This document shows positions 1 to 8,955 of a DNA stretch of 64,000 bases, one piece after another; the stretch's first letter is position 1; the number at the start of each line of letters is the position of its first letter. The position numbers and the translations under genes were made by a program. Source of the stretch: Luteimonas viscosa (lineage in GTDB: Bacteria > Pseudomonadota > Gammaproteobacteria > Xanthomonadales > Xanthomonadaceae); assembly GCF_008244685.1 (NCBI RefSeq), contig NZ_VTFT01000001.1, positions 2,645,248-2,709,247 on the forward strand, read 5' to 3'. Below the pieces are notes generated by a model. That model saw only the letters and a list, made by a program, of their open reading frames with translations. It was not told the DNA's origin and searched no databases.

Positions 1-1373
1 GACTGAAGTTCGGCGTCAACCGCACCGACCGGCGCAAGGCCCGCGACCTGGTCAACAACGCCCTCAACGGCGGCGCGGACTACTACTCCGGCGGCAACGC
101 GATCAACGTCGGCGACCTCGGCGGCAGCGTGATCTCGGACACCTTCAACCTGCCCAACTTCATGAGCGGCGTGTCGTCGGTGTTCCCGCGCTCGTTCCTG
201 GGCTTCGACGTGCCCGGCTACATCGCCGCGCTCGAGGCCTACGACGGCAATCCGCGCCCGGGCGGCGGCAGCTACGACTACGCCGCGGCGGCGCCAGTAT
301 GGAACCCGCTGCAGAGCTATCGAGTGTCGGAAAAGACGCTGGCGAGTTATATCGAGCTGGACCTGTCGGGCGAGCGCTGGAGCGGCAACGTCGGCCTGCG
401 CCTGGTCAAGACGCGCACCACCGCGCAGGCTTGGGACGCGGAGATCCTGAGCATCGTCGAGTTCGGCGCCTTCAACTACTCGGCCGTCTACGCCGAGCCG
501 TCGTCGGTCTACCAGGAATCGGAATACACCTACGCCCTGCCGACGGCCAACTTCACCTGGCGCTTCACCGACGACCTGCAATTGCGCCTGGGCGCCGCCA
601 AGACCATGGCGCGCCCGGCGGTGAGCCAGCTGGCGCCGACCAACACCACCGAGAGCGTGGCCTGGGGCGAGTTCACCCAGATCTACGGCGGCAACGCCGA
701 ACTCGAGCCCTACAGCGCGAAGCAGGCGGACGCATCTCTGGAGTGGTACTTCGCCGAGAACTCGATCGCCAACTTCGCCGTCTTCCGCAAGCGCATCGAG
801 AACCAGATCACCACCAGCTGGGAGCCCGGCCAGGACATCGGCGTGGGCCCGATCGTCGACACCGACGGCAACCCGGTGACCGATGGCCCGACCCTGTTCA
901 ACATCATGCGCCCGATCAACGGCGACTACGCCAAGGTCCATGGCTTCGAGGCGGGCCTGCAGCACTTCTGGGAAAGCGGATTCGGCTTCCGCGCGCAGTA
1001 CACACGCAACTGGTCGAGCAGCTGGGTCGACGACGAGGAGCGTCCGCTGGAAGGCATCGCGCCGTCGGTCTACTCGCTGGGGGTGATGTACGAGAAGGGC
1101 CCGTGGTCGCTGGGCGCGACCGCCGACCGCACCGACGGTTTCGTCACCGCCATCAACGTGCTCGGCGGCGGCTACAACGAAGAGGCAGACCCGATCACCT
1201 GGCTCACCGCGCACGCGTCCTACAACGTCAACGACGACTTCACCGTGTCGCTGGAGGGCAGCAACCTGCTCGACGAGGCCAATACCTACAGCATCAACGG
1301 CAATCCGCTGCTGTCGCAGGGGTACTACCGCTACGGTCGTTCGATCACGGTGGGCCTGAGCTACCGGTTCTGA
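1..1373 (+). CDS. TonB-dependent receptor, C-terminal part
   Basis: The frame is open from the first bases of the window, so the gene begins upstream; about 457 C-terminal residues are visible. They form the end of an outer-membrane beta-barrel: alternating aromatic-rich strands, a motif LGAAKTMARPA of the kind that precedes the last strands in Xanthomonas/Caulobacter-type receptors, and a terminal strand ending SYRF with the C-terminal Phe needed for outer-membrane insertion. The signal peptide, TonB box and plug are outside the window. The family imports oligosaccharides or siderophores; the following secreted DUF4832-like gene and the sugar genes downstream favour a carbohydrate. A GGCCAG/CTGGCC hairpin lies just after the stop (about 1385-1401). 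Confidence 0.9.
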   Translation, partial: LKFGVNRTDRRKARDLVNNALNGGADYYSGGNAINVGDLGGSVISDTFNLPNFMSGVSSVFPRSFLGFDVPGYIAALEAYDGNPRPGGGSYDYAAAAPVWNPLQSYRVSEKTLASYIELDLSGERWSGNVGLRLVKTRTTAQAWDAEILSIVEFGAFNYSAVYAEPSSVYQESEYTYALPTANFTWRFTDDLQLRLGAAKTMARPAVSQLAPTNTTESVAWGEFTQIYGGNAELEPYSAKQADASLEWYFAENSIANFAVFRKRIENQITTSWEPGQDIGVGPIVDTDGNPVTDGPTLFNIMRPINGDYAKVHGFEAGLQHFWESGFGFRAQYTRNWSSSWVDDEERPLEGIAPSVYSLGVMYEKGPWSLGATADRTDGFVTAINVLGGGYNEEADPITWLTAHASYNVNDDFTVSLEGSNLLDEANTYSINGNPLLSQGYYRYGRSITVGLSYRF

Positions 1374-1432
1374 CGGTTCCGCGCGGCCAGCCTGCCTGGC
1401 CGGCCGCTTCCATGGAGTAAGGAGTCGAGGCG

Positions 1433-3001
1433 ATGGGACGCTGGAGAATCCCGGCGGGCGCGATCCCGGCGGCATTGGCGCTGGCGCTGGTCTGCACCGG
1501 CGCATCGCAGGCCTTGTCGCGGACTTCGGAACGCGGGCGAGCGGATGCGCCAGTCGCGGACGAATGGCCGCAGGCGAGCAACGAAGCCGTCCATCGCGTG
1601 CCGGTGGGCTTGGTGGTGGCGGGGCAAGCGCGAGGTGCCCTGCCGCAGAGGGAGTCGCGAACCGATCGCGCGGCTGCAATGGCGCGCGGGGTGCCTGCCG
1701 GAACCGCTTCGCCGCCGGCGCAGGCAGCCGCGGCATCGTCGCGCACGACCGGCGGACGCGGCGCCCGGCACCGGCGCGCGGCATCGGCCTTCATCCCGGT
1801 GCCGCTGCAGTCCCGCATCGATGCGGTCCAGCCGATGACCGGCATCGTGCTGTGGAACGACAACGCCGCCGGCCTGGCCGCGCTGGGCGAGGACGTGCAG
1901 CTGGAGTTCGCCTACCTGCGCTACAGCGACGTGAGTCCCAGCTCCACCACGTTCGACTGGTCTCCCGTCGACACGCGCCTGGCCGCCGCCGCCGCGCGCG
2001 GACACCAGATGATCCTGCGCTTCCACGACACCTATCCCGGTCGCACGGAGATCTCCATCCCGGCCGACATCGCCGACGGCCCTGACCACGTCACCGCCTT
2101 CCACACCGTCGAGGGGCGCCGTACCTTCATCCCCGACTGGCGCTCGCAGCGGCTGCGGCAGTTCGTGCTCGACTTCTACACCCGCTTCGCGCAACGCTAC
2201 GACCGCGACCCGCGCCTGGCCTTCGTGCAGGTGGGCTTCGGCTCCTACGCCGAGTACCACCTGTGGGACGGGCCGCTCACGCTGGGACACACGTTTCCGT
2301 CGAAGGCATTCCAGCAGCAGGCGCTCGAACATCTGGGCGCGAATTTCGTCGACACGCCCTGGTCGGTCTCGATCGACGCCGCGAGCGGAGTCTACTCGCC
2401 GTTCCCGTCGGTGCCGTCGCTGCGCACGCTGCGTTTCGGCCTGTTCGACGACTCCTTCATGCACGAGCGCCACTCGGAGAGCGACACCGAATACAACCGC
2501 GCCGCCTGGCGCTTCTTCGGCGACGCGCGCCACCATGATGGCCCGGCCGGCGGCGAGTTCAGCTACTACAGCGATTACGACCAGGCGCACGTGCTCGACC
2601 TGCCCGATGGCCCGCACGGCCGCAGCTTCGAATCCTTCGTGGCGCAGTACCGCATCAGCTACATGATCGGGAACGACCAGCCCCGGTACCAGTCGCGTGC
2701 GAGGATCAGGCAGGCGGCGATGGCGACCGGCTACGCGTTCCGGGTCACGGCGCTGGAAAGCGATGGTGACTGCGTGCGCATGGCGGTCCGCAACGAAGGA
2801 GCGGCACCGATCTACCACCACGCCTGGCCGGCCGCCAACGGCCAGCGGGCGGGCGCATCGCTGAAGGGATTGCTGCCCGGCGACGAAGACACCTTCCAGG
2901 CCTGCATCGGGCCGCACCAGCGCGAGGCGCTGGAGATCGGCATCGAAAGCGATCGCCTGGTGCCGGGACAACGGATCCAGTTCAACGCATCGCTGACGTA
3001 A
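1433..3001 (+). CDS. secreted DUF4832-like (TIM-barrel type) protein
   Basis: 522 residues. The start is supported by AAGGAG eight bases upstream (1419-1424). Residues 1-28 look like a Sec signal peptide. Residues about 30-125 are an Ala/Arg/Pro-rich stretch without recognisable fold. From about 130 on the protein resembles DUF4874/DUF4832 and GH42-like barrels: LEFAYLRYSDVSP, then RGHQMILRFHD, then a beta-strand block around VQVGFGSYAEYH and FGLFDDSF, then GGEFSYYS. A C-terminal Ig-like part (about 430-522) carries VRNEGAAPIYHHAW. No enzyme activity is established for this family as far as I know; a role in polysaccharide breakdown is inferred from the fold and from the receptor 60 bases upstream. 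The N-terminal linker could be non-homologous or mis-sequenced DNA. Confidence 0.7.
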   Translation: MGRWRIPAGAIPAALALALVCTGASQALSRTSERGRADAPVADEWPQASNEAVHRVPVGLVVAGQARGALPQRESRTDRAAAMARGVPAGTASPPAQAAAASSRTTGGRGARHRRAASAFIPVPLQSRIDAVQPMTGIVLWNDNAAGLAALGEDVQLEFAYLRYSDVSPSSTTFDWSPVDTRLAAAAARGHQMILRFHDTYPGRTEISIPADIADGPDHVTAFHTVEGRRTFIPDWRSQRLRQFVLDFYTRFAQRYDRDPRLAFVQVGFGSYAEYHLWDGPLTLGHTFPSKAFQQQALEHLGANFVDTPWSVSIDAASGVYSPFPSVPSLRTLRFGLFDDSFMHERHSESDTEYNRAAWRFFGDARHHDGPAGGEFSYYSDYDQAHVLDLPDGPHGRSFESFVAQYRISYMIGNDQPRYQSRARIRQAAMATGYAFRVTALESDGDCVRMAVRNEGAAPIYHHAWPAANGQRAGASLKGLLPGDEDTFQACIGPHQREALEIGIESDRLVPGQRIQFNASLT

Positions 3002-3152
3002 CGCAGCGACAGGAGTGTTCGAGGTTCCCGGTCGCTGGCGACATCGCTGCTCCGAATCCGGGGGCGGGCCAAGAAAAGGTTCTTCTCCCATGGGAGAGAG
3101 AGATAGTCCGCGATGGAGAAGACATTGCCGGGACTTCGGATGGACGCCGCGC

Positions 3153-3228
3153 CCTGGCGCCCGGGGATCGCTTTTCGCTCGCGCGCAAAACATCCATGTT
3201 CTGCTTGCCGCGATCCCCGGGCACCAGG
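3153..3228. repeat. 19-bp inverted repeat in the gap before the phasin gene
   Basis: Arms at 3153-3171 and 3210-3228 read CCTGGNGCCCGGGGATCGC and its complement, 18 of 19 positions matching, with a 38-base loop. There is no T-run, so it is not a standard intrinsic terminator. It sits between the stop at 3001 and the phasin gene with the two hairpins at 3331-3378, and looks like one end of an intergenic repeat element. Confidence 0.6.
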
Positions 3229-3330
3229 ACGCGGCTCACCGTTGCTCTGGCCGCGATGGCCCGGTGGCCTGCCCTTCGAAGCCACGCCAATGGTCGGCCG
3301 ATGGGCGTTCCGGGTCGGGGGTTGCGGAAA

Positions 3331-3378
3331 GCAGCGCATGGATGCGCTGCGGCGGCGAGTCAGCCATGGATGGCTGAC
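3331..3378. repeat. two tandem perfect hairpins with GG centres
   Basis: 3331-3350 is a perfect inverted repeat, GCAGCGCAT-GG-ATGCGCTGC. Eight bases later 3359-3378 is another, GTCAGCCAT-GG-ATGGCTGAC. Both have the core CATGGATG. A related CCATGGATGG core recurs in the repeats at 54713-55012, so this is probably a dispersed intergenic element of the genome. The rest of 3002-3476 holds no gene I can support. Confidence 0.65.
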
Positions 3379-3476
3379 CGAGCCGAAGAGCAATCCCCGG
3401 CCCGGAACGACCCGAGCCGCAAGGCCGGGGCCAATCCCTGACAACTTGGCCAGGGTCCCTCTCATTGGAGAAGAAC

Positions 3477-3510
3477 CAAAAAAACCCGGCAGCCAAGGCC
3501 GCCGGGTTTC
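3477..3510 (-). terminator. intrinsic terminator of the phasin gene
   Basis: Read on the minus strand, AAACCCGGC (3509-3501) pairs with GCCGGGTTT (3490-3482) around a 10-base loop, followed by a run of seven or eight T (complement of the A-run at 3477-3484). It lies about 55 bases past the phasin stop. Confidence 0.9.
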
Positions 3511-3564
3511 CGGTTCGAGCGCGGCGCGGGGAGGGACGCGCCGGCTCGGGGGACTGCGCGTCGC

Positions 3565-3969
3565 TCAGCGGCGCTTGGTCGCCTTGGCGGCCGAAGCCAC
3601 GACCTTCTCGGCCTGGGCCTGCGCCTTGACGGTGGCGGCCTCGAGCTGCGACTTGGCGATCTCGGCGATGGCCTCGTTGGTCTTCACGGTGGTGCCGAAG
3701 ACTTCCTGGCCGGCGCTGATGCTGCGCTCGACGTTTTCGCGGGCGATCTGCACGCCCTTCGGCAGCAGGGTCTTCATGCCGTCGAAATCGCGCACCTCGG
3801 CGGCTTCGCCGAAGAACGCGAAGGTGGCTTCGGCGTTCTCTTCGAGGGTCGCCATCTGCAGGCCGAAGACCTTCTGGGCGTTCTCGAGGGCAAGCTGGTT
3901 GATGCGCGCAGCGGTGTCGGCGAACTGACGCGTCGCGGCTGCGAACTGCTCGTTGTACTGGTAGTTCAT
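3565..3969 (-). CDS. phasin family protein
   Basis: 134 residues, mostly amphipathic alpha-helix without Cys or Trp: MNYQYNEQFAAATRQF at the start, a central ENAEATFAFFGEAAEV, and a Lys/Ala tail (KAQAQAEKVVASAAKATKRR). Length and composition fit small phasins that coat polyhydroxyalkanoate granules or act as granule/stress-associated proteins. AGGAG sits about seven bases before the ATG. No PHA synthase or depolymerase lies in the window, so the link to PHA is by family only. The gene is a single transcription unit: its own terminator follows, and a perfect palindrome (4037-4053) sits about 70 bases upstream. Confidence 0.88.
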   Translation of the reverse strand: MNYQYNEQFAAATRQFADTAARINQLALENAQKVFGLQMATLEENAEATFAFFGEAAEVRDFDGMKTLLPKGVQIARENVERSISAGQEVFGTTVKTNEAIAEIAKSQLEAATVKAQAQAEKVVASAAKATKRR

Positions 3970-4036
3970 GGTGATCTCCTGCGATCAGTGCCGGCACGGG
4001 GTTGCCGGGTTTGTGCGATGCAGGATAGCCATGATT

Positions 4037-4053
4037 ATGTTGCAGTGCAACAT
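4037..4053. promoter_or_regulatory. 17-bp perfect palindrome upstream of the phasin gene
   Basis: ATGTTGCA-G-TGCAACAT, eight-base arms around one base, placed 68 bases upstream of the phasin ATG and partly overlapping a CATAAT -10-like hexamer on the minus strand. PHA regulators of the PhaR type are known to bind TGCA-rich palindromes near phasin genes, from memory; assignment here is inference. Confidence 0.6.
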
Positions 4054-4124
4054 CGACCCGACGAACGGCTGAATGGCGTTCAGGTTTGCAGGTAAATCAG
4101 CCGCTTGCTCGGACCGGGGACCCC

Positions 4125-4478
4125 TCAGCCGCTGTACCGGCACCCCGAGGTGCAGGTTTCCCGGACCACCACGGCACTTAGCGCCGGCAGGGCGGGCTTC
4201 AGGCGCTCCCAGATCCAGACCGCCAGCCGCTCGCTGGTCGGATTTTCCAGCCCGGGCACGTCGTTGAGGTAGTGGTGGTCCAGTTGGTCATGGAGCGGCT
4301 TGAATGCGGCCTTGATGTCGGCGAAGTCCATCACCCAGCCGCTGTCCGCGCCCGGCTCGCCGCTCACGTGCAGTTCCACCCCGAACGAGTGCCCGTGCAG
4401 GCGCGCGCACTTGTGGCCGGGAGGCACGTTCGGCAGCCGGTGCGCGGCTTCGAGGGTGAAGCTCTTGAAGATGTCCAT
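4125..4478 (-). CDS. queD: 6-carboxy-5,6,7,8-tetrahydropterin synthase
   Basis: 117 residues from the ATG that begins [15 protein letters not shown]; an earlier in-frame start would add eight residues not typical of the family. QueD converts dihydroneopterin triphosphate to 6-carboxytetrahydropterin, the first committed step of queuosine synthesis in the cytosol. Zinc ligands His13, His28 and His30 and the catalytic Cys24 are in place in AAHRL and [10 protein letters not shown]; the C-terminal WERLKPALP and [11 protein letters not shown] match the family. No other queuosine gene is nearby. It is divergent from the ETF oxidoreductase gene. Confidence 0.93.
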   Translation of the reverse strand: MDIFKSFTLEAAHRLPNVPPGHKCARLHGHSFGVELHVSGEPGADSGWVMDFADIKAAFKPLHDQLDHHYLNDVPGLENPTSERLAVWIWERLKPALPALSAVVVRETCTSGCRYSG

Positions 4479-4651
4479 GCGGCATTGTCCTTGCGCCGGC
4501 ACCGGCGGGCAATCGTGGAACTTGGGGTTTGCGACGGCGATGCGGTAGCGTACGGCCCCTTGGCCGACTGGACGCGCGCAGCGCGGAAACCGGTGCGCGC
4601 CGGCCTACCGCACATCCACGATGCCGCCATGCCCCGCGAGGAGCAAAGCCG

Positions 4652-6334
4652 ATGACACCCGAAGAACTGCTGGCCACCCACGGCCCGCGAGAAGCGATGG
4701 AATACGACGTGGTCGTGGTCGGCGCCGGTCCCGGCGGGCTGGCGACGGCGATCCGGCTCAGGCAACTGGCCGCGGAAGCGGGGCGCGAGGTGTCGGTCTG
4801 CGTGCTGGAGAAGGGCTCCGAGCCGGGCGCGCACATCCTCTCGGGCGCGATCATGGATCCGCGCGCGCTGGCCGAGCTGTTCCCGGACTGGGCCGAGCGT
4901 GGCGCGCCGCTGAAGCAGGCGGTGACGCGCGACGAGTTCCTGTTCCTCGGCGAGGACGGCGCCCGCGCCACGCCGGCGTTCTTCCTGCCCGAGTGCTTCG
5001 ACAACCACGGCAACTACATCGTCTCGCTGGGCGCGGTGACGCGCTGGCTGGCGCAGCAGGCCGAAGCGCTGGGCGTGGAGATCTTCCCCGGCTTCGCCGC
5101 CGACGAAGTGCTGTACACCGACGACGGCGCGGTACGCGGCGTGGCCACAGGCAACCTCGGCCTCGGCCGCGACGGCGAGCCGACGCCCGAGTTCCAGCTC
5201 GGGATGGAACTGCACGCGAAGTACACGATCTTCGCCGAAGGCTCGCGCGGCCACCTGGGCCGGCGCCTGATCGCGAAGTTCGGGCTCGACGCCGGCCGCG
5301 ACCCGCAGAGCTACGGCATCGGCATCAAGGAACTCTGGCAGGCCGACCCGGAGCGGCACCAGCCCGGGCTGGTGGTGCACACCGCCGGCTGGCCGCTCGC
5401 GGACGACACCTATGGCGGCTCGTTCCTGTACCACGCCGAGGACGGCAGGATCACGCTCGGCTTCGTGGTCGGACTGGACTACGCCAATCCGTACCTGAGC
5501 CCGTTCGAGGAATTCCAGCGCTGGAAGACCCATCCGGCGATCCGCAAACACCTCGAGGGCGGCAAGCGCATCGGCTACGGCGCGCGCGCGATCACCGCCG
5601 GTGGCCTGCTGTCGCTGCCGAAGCTGGTGTTCCCGGGCGGCGCCCTGGTCGGCTGCGAGGCCGGTACCCTCAACGCCAGCCGGATCAAGGGCAGCCACGC
5701 CGCGATCAAGACCGGCATGCTCGCGGCCGAAGCCGCGTTCGCCGCGCTCGGCGAGGGCCGCTTGCACGACGAGCTGTCGACGTATCCGGAAGCGTTCGAG
5801 CGCAGCTGGCTGCACCAGGAGCTGCTGCAGTCGAAGAACTTCAAGCAGTGGTTCAAGAAGGGCCGCACCCTGGCGACGCTGATGACCGGCATCGAGCAGT
5901 GGCTGCTGCCGAAACTCGGCATCCGCAACCCGCCGTGGACGCTGCACCGCGACAAGCCCGACCACGCCTGCCTGGAGCCCGCGGCCCGGCACGCGAGGAT
6001 CGCGTATCCCAAGCCCGACGGCGTGCTCACCTTCGACCGGCTGAGCTCGGTGTTCCTGTCGAGCACCCACCACGACGAGAACCAGCCCAGCCACCTGACC
6101 CTGAAGGATGCGTCGATTCCGGTGGAGGTGAACCTGAAGGAGTACGCCGGACCGGAAGCGCGCTACTGCCCGGCGGCGGTGTACGAGTTCGTCGGCGAAC
6201 CCGGCAGCGAGCGGCTGCAGATCAACTTCGCCAACTGCGTGCACTGCAAGACCTGCGACATCAAGGACCCGATGCAGAACATCGTCTGGGTCGCGCCGCA
6301 GGGCGGGGGCGGGCCCAACTACGCGGGGATGTAG
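4652..6334 (+). CDS. electron transfer flavoprotein-ubiquinone oxidoreductase
   Basis: 560 residues, the usual length. The enzyme takes electrons from ETF, which collects them from acyl-CoA and other dehydrogenases, and reduces ubiquinone at the inner membrane. Residues 15-35 hold the FAD-binding GAGPGGLA loop; HILSGAIMDPRAL and a central LPKLVFPGGALVGCEAG are typical of the family; the C-terminal CVHCKTCDIKDP supplies the Cys ligands of the [4Fe-4S] cluster. I chose the ATG at 4652 because GAGGAG lies nine bases upstream and the residues before it are not family-like. ETF subunit genes are not in the window. Confidence 0.95.
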   Translation: MTPEELLATHGPREAMEYDVVVVGAGPGGLATAIRLRQLAAEAGREVSVCVLEKGSEPGAHILSGAIMDPRALAELFPDWAERGAPLKQAVTRDEFLFLGEDGARATPAFFLPECFDNHGNYIVSLGAVTRWLAQQAEALGVEIFPGFAADEVLYTDDGAVRGVATGNLGLGRDGEPTPEFQLGMELHAKYTIFAEGSRGHLGRRLIAKFGLDAGRDPQSYGIGIKELWQADPERHQPGLVVHTAGWPLADDTYGGSFLYHAEDGRITLGFVVGLDYANPYLSPFEEFQRWKTHPAIRKHLEGGKRIGYGARAITAGGLLSLPKLVFPGGALVGCEAGTLNASRIKGSHAAIKTGMLAAEAAFAALGEGRLHDELSTYPEAFERSWLHQELLQSKNFKQWFKKGRTLATLMTGIEQWLLPKLGIRNPPWTLHRDKPDHACLEPAARHARIAYPKPDGVLTFDRLSSVFLSSTHHDENQPSHLTLKDASIPVEVNLKEYAGPEARYCPAAVYEFVGEPGSERLQINFANCVHCKTCDIKDPMQNIVWVAPQGGGGPNYAGM

Positions 6335-6407
6335 CGGCCGCCCGCATTGCGGTCGTTCTCACGCTGAGCGCCACGCGGTTCTTTTCCGCCGGCGCGGGTG
6401 CGCGGTC

Positions 6408-6455
6408 CTTCTCCCGCGGCGCGGGAGAAGGTGGCCCGAAGGGCCGGATGAGGGC
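6408..6455. repeat. REP-like palindromic element
   Basis: Two hairpins in a row: CTTCTCCCGC-GGC-GCGGGAGAAG (6408-6430) and GGCCC-GAA-GGGCC (6433-6445), followed by GGATGAGGGC. This pattern recurs widely in high-GC gammaproteobacterial genomes, from memory. It lies between two convergent genes and may serve as a transcription end. Confidence 0.75.
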
Positions 6456-6502
6456 AGGCCACGAACTGGACACCGGATTGCCGCGCGGGTGGGCGTCCAG
6501 GC

Positions 6503-6964
6503 TCACCGTTGCGCGGCGGTGCTTTCAAGCTCGTCGATCAGCTGCTTCATCTCGTCGATCTCGCGACGCTGCGCCTCGATGATCTCGTCGGCCAGCGCCC
6601 GCACGCGCGGATCCCGGATGCGCGCCCGCTCGCTGGTGAGGATGGCGATCGAATGATGCGGGATCATCGCGCGCATGTACGAGACATCGTCGACCGTGCG
6701 CTGGCTTCGCACCAGCCACAGCGCGCCGGCGAAGACCACGGCCGCGGCCGCGAAGATGGCCATGTTCTTCCGGCGGTCCTGGTACATGTGCAGCATGAAC
6801 AGCAGCATCAAGGTCGCCATCGACGCGCCCATGATCAGGGCCATGTAGGCGCGGGTCTCCGAGAAGAACACGTGGTCCGGCGCGTATGTATGCAGGTACA
6901 TCAGGCCGAACATGACGAGTGTCGAGGTGGCGATCATGACGCCGAAGCGGGGGTACGGGCTCAT
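6503..6964 (-). CDS. DUF305 domain membrane protein
   Basis: 153 residues. Three hydrophobic segments (about 8-26, 38-60 and 68-86) precede a soluble helical DUF305 segment with the family signature MRAMIPHHSIAI and a second helix EIIEAQRREIDEMKQL. DUF305 proteins often sit beside metal or copper genes; none are nearby here. Function unknown. About 290 bases without a supportable gene separate its start from the GH43 gene. Confidence 0.85.
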   Translation of the reverse strand: MSPYPRFGVMIATSTLVMFGLMYLHTYAPDHVFFSETRAYMALIMGASMATLMLLFMLHMYQDRRKNMAIFAAAAVVFAGALWLVRSQRTVDDVSYMRAMIPHHSIAILTSERARIRDPRVRALADEIIEAQRREIDEMKQLIDELESTAAQR

Positions 6965-7253
6965 CGGACTCTCCTGCTGGCAAGGATCTGTACGGGGGAC
7001 GCCACGGCCGGTCGCGTCCGCGCCGGCGGTGCGAATCGGGAGGCGCGCGCACGCGGCAGTCGGACGCCGATGCCGCGAAGCGGGGCGTGCGCCGGAAGGC
7101 GGTTCGCGTGGCCGGACATCCCGGCGGCAGCGCGTGCGACGAATCTAGCGGATGCCGGTGCCGCCGGCGTGCAGAGTCCGTGAATGCGACGCCAAGGGCG
7201 GTCCGCAATCGCGCGGCGTTGCGCCGGCCGCGATCGCCTCCCCGTGCAGCTCC

Positions 7254-8942
7254 CTACGGGTGGCCATCGCGCCGCACCGCGTAGGGCCCGAAGGTATTGC
7301 CGATGAAGCCGCCGGCGGTGTCGACGCTCAGCAGGCTGGCATCGAGGTCGGCGGCGAGCGGCTTCCAGTCGCCCGGCGCGAGCGCGTAGTCGACATCGAG
7401 GCGCGGCGCGGCGAGGCGGAAACGCAGCGAGACCTGCGCCGGCACTCCGGACAGCCGAATCCGTGCGAGTTCGCGGCCACCTTCGGGTTCGTCCTTGCCG
7501 GCACGGCGCAGCAGCACCAGCGCCGCGCCGCGCTCGTCGCGTTCCAGGCCCGCCACGTAGTGGTAACGCTCGTTCTGCAGCAGCGCCATGCCCGCGAATT
7601 CGCCGGCGTCGAGGGCGGCGGCGTCGAGCGTGGTGGCGAGCGTGGCGTGATGGTGCAGCAGCCGATGGGCGACATAGGCCGGCTGCCCGCGCGACTGGCC
7701 GTGCGCGCCGAGCGGCGTCGCGGCAGGCGTGATTCGCAGGCCGTCGCCAGTGGTGAACCACGCGGTCTTCGGCGGATCGAGCATCACCCACTGCGGCGGC
7801 AACGTGCCGGCCCCGAACCGCTCCGTCCACGCCATCGGCCCGGTGGTGGGCGGCGTGGCCGCGTCGCGGGGCAGCGCAGGACGTTCCAGCACCGCGGGCA
7901 CGCGTTCGCCGCGCGCCAGGATCACCGGCCAGCCCTCGCGCCACTGCACCGGCAGCAGGAAGGTCTCGCGGCCGAGGTTGTACTGGTTGCCGCGGTAGGG
8001 GCGGGTGGCGAGGAACACCGCCCACCAGCTGTCGTCCTGCGCGCGCACGAACTGCGCGTGGCCGGTGGAGGTGACCGGATCGGTTCGCGCGGGATCGAGG
8101 TCGCGCTGGGTGAGCGTGGGATTGCCGCTCCAGGCCTCGTACGGACCGGTGACGGCGCGGCTGCGCCAGATCATCTGCGCATGCTGCTCGCCGGTGCCGC
8201 CCTCGGCCGCAGTGAGGTAGTACCAGCCGTCATGCCGGAACACGTGCGGACCTTCGACGTGCTCGGGATTGCTCGCCGGATCCACGCCGGCGTCGACCAG
8301 CTGCAGGCGCGGGCCGACCAGCGACAGCGTTTCCGCATCGAATTCCTGGATGAAGATCGCGCGATGGCCGTCGTAGCGCATCTCGCCTTCGGGGACGCCG
8401 TTGTTGACCAGCCAGGCGCGGCCGTCGTCGTCGAAGAACAGCGACGGGTCGATGCCGTCGATGTCCAGCCAGTGCGGATCCGACCACGGCCCGGCCGGGT
8501 CGCGCGCGGTGACGACGAAGTTGCCCATGCCGCGGCCCGGGCAGTAGAAACAGGTATTGGCGATGTAGAACGTACCGTCGTGGTGGCTGATGGTCGCGGC
8601 GAACAGCCCGCGGGTGAGTTCCTCGCCATCGCCGTAGGGCATCTGCTCCGGCCGGTCGATCGCGTTGCCGATCTGCCGCCACGAGACCAGGTCGGTGCTG
8701 TGGAACACCGGCAGGCCGGGGAAATAGCCGAAGCTCGAGGTGACCAGGTAGTAGTCGTCGCCGACGCGGATCGCGGACGGGTCGGGATGGAAGCCTGCGA
8801 TCACCGGGTTGCGGAACTGCGTTGCGCCGGGCGCCGGGCCGTCGTCGTCGCCCGTGTATGCCACTTCGGTGAACAGCGCTTCGCCGGCGTGGGCGCCGGT
8901 GGCGAGCAGGCAGCCGGCGAGGAATGCCAGGCAACGTTTCAT
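7254..8942 (-). CDS. secreted glycoside hydrolase family 43
   Basis: 562 residues from the second of two close ATGs: GGAG is seven bases from this one but only one base from the first. Residues 1-19 form a Sec signal peptide (MKRCLAFLAGCLLATGAHA). The GH43 five-bladed propeller follows, with the catalytic base Asp54 in FHPDPS, the modulating Asp165 in GIDPSLFF and the acid Glu230 in HVEGPHVF. Residues from about 370 form the C-terminal beta-sandwich common in family-43 xylosidases. Activity is on beta-xylosides, alpha-arabinofuranosides or beta-galactans; sequence alone does not decide. It is the last gene of the dgo operon, 13 bases after dgoK, which suggests its product sugar feeds that pathway. 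Confidence 0.9.
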   Translation of the reverse strand: MKRCLAFLAGCLLATGAHAGEALFTEVAYTGDDDGPAPGATQFRNPVIAGFHPDPSAIRVGDDYYLVTSSFGYFPGLPVFHSTDLVSWRQIGNAIDRPEQMPYGDGEELTRGLFAATISHHDGTFYIANTCFYCPGRGMGNFVVTARDPAGPWSDPHWLDIDGIDPSLFFDDDGRAWLVNNGVPEGEMRYDGHRAIFIQEFDAETLSLVGPRLQLVDAGVDPASNPEHVEGPHVFRHDGWYYLTAAEGGTGEQHAQMIWRSRAVTGPYEAWSGNPTLTQRDLDPARTDPVTSTGHAQFVRAQDDSWWAVFLATRPYRGNQYNLGRETFLLPVQWREGWPVILARGERVPAVLERPALPRDAATPPTTGPMAWTERFGAGTLPPQWVMLDPPKTAWFTTGDGLRITPAATPLGAHGQSRGQPAYVAHRLLHHHATLATTLDAAALDAGEFAGMALLQNERYHYVAGLERDERGAALVLLRRAGKDEPEGGRELARIRLSGVPAQVSLRFRLAAPRLDVDYALAPGDWKPLAADLDASLLSVDTAGGFIGNTFGPYAVRRDGHP

Positions 8943-8955
8943 GATCATGCTCCGG

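Noticed and set aside
3113..3928. Plus-strand frame running over the repeat gap and the phasin gene
   Set aside because: It is antisense to phasin, crosses its terminator, and its first half translates palindromic repeats.
4479..4651. preQ1 riboswitch before queD
   Set aside because: I saw no A-rich tail or short pseudoknot pattern typical of that riboswitch in the divergent gap.
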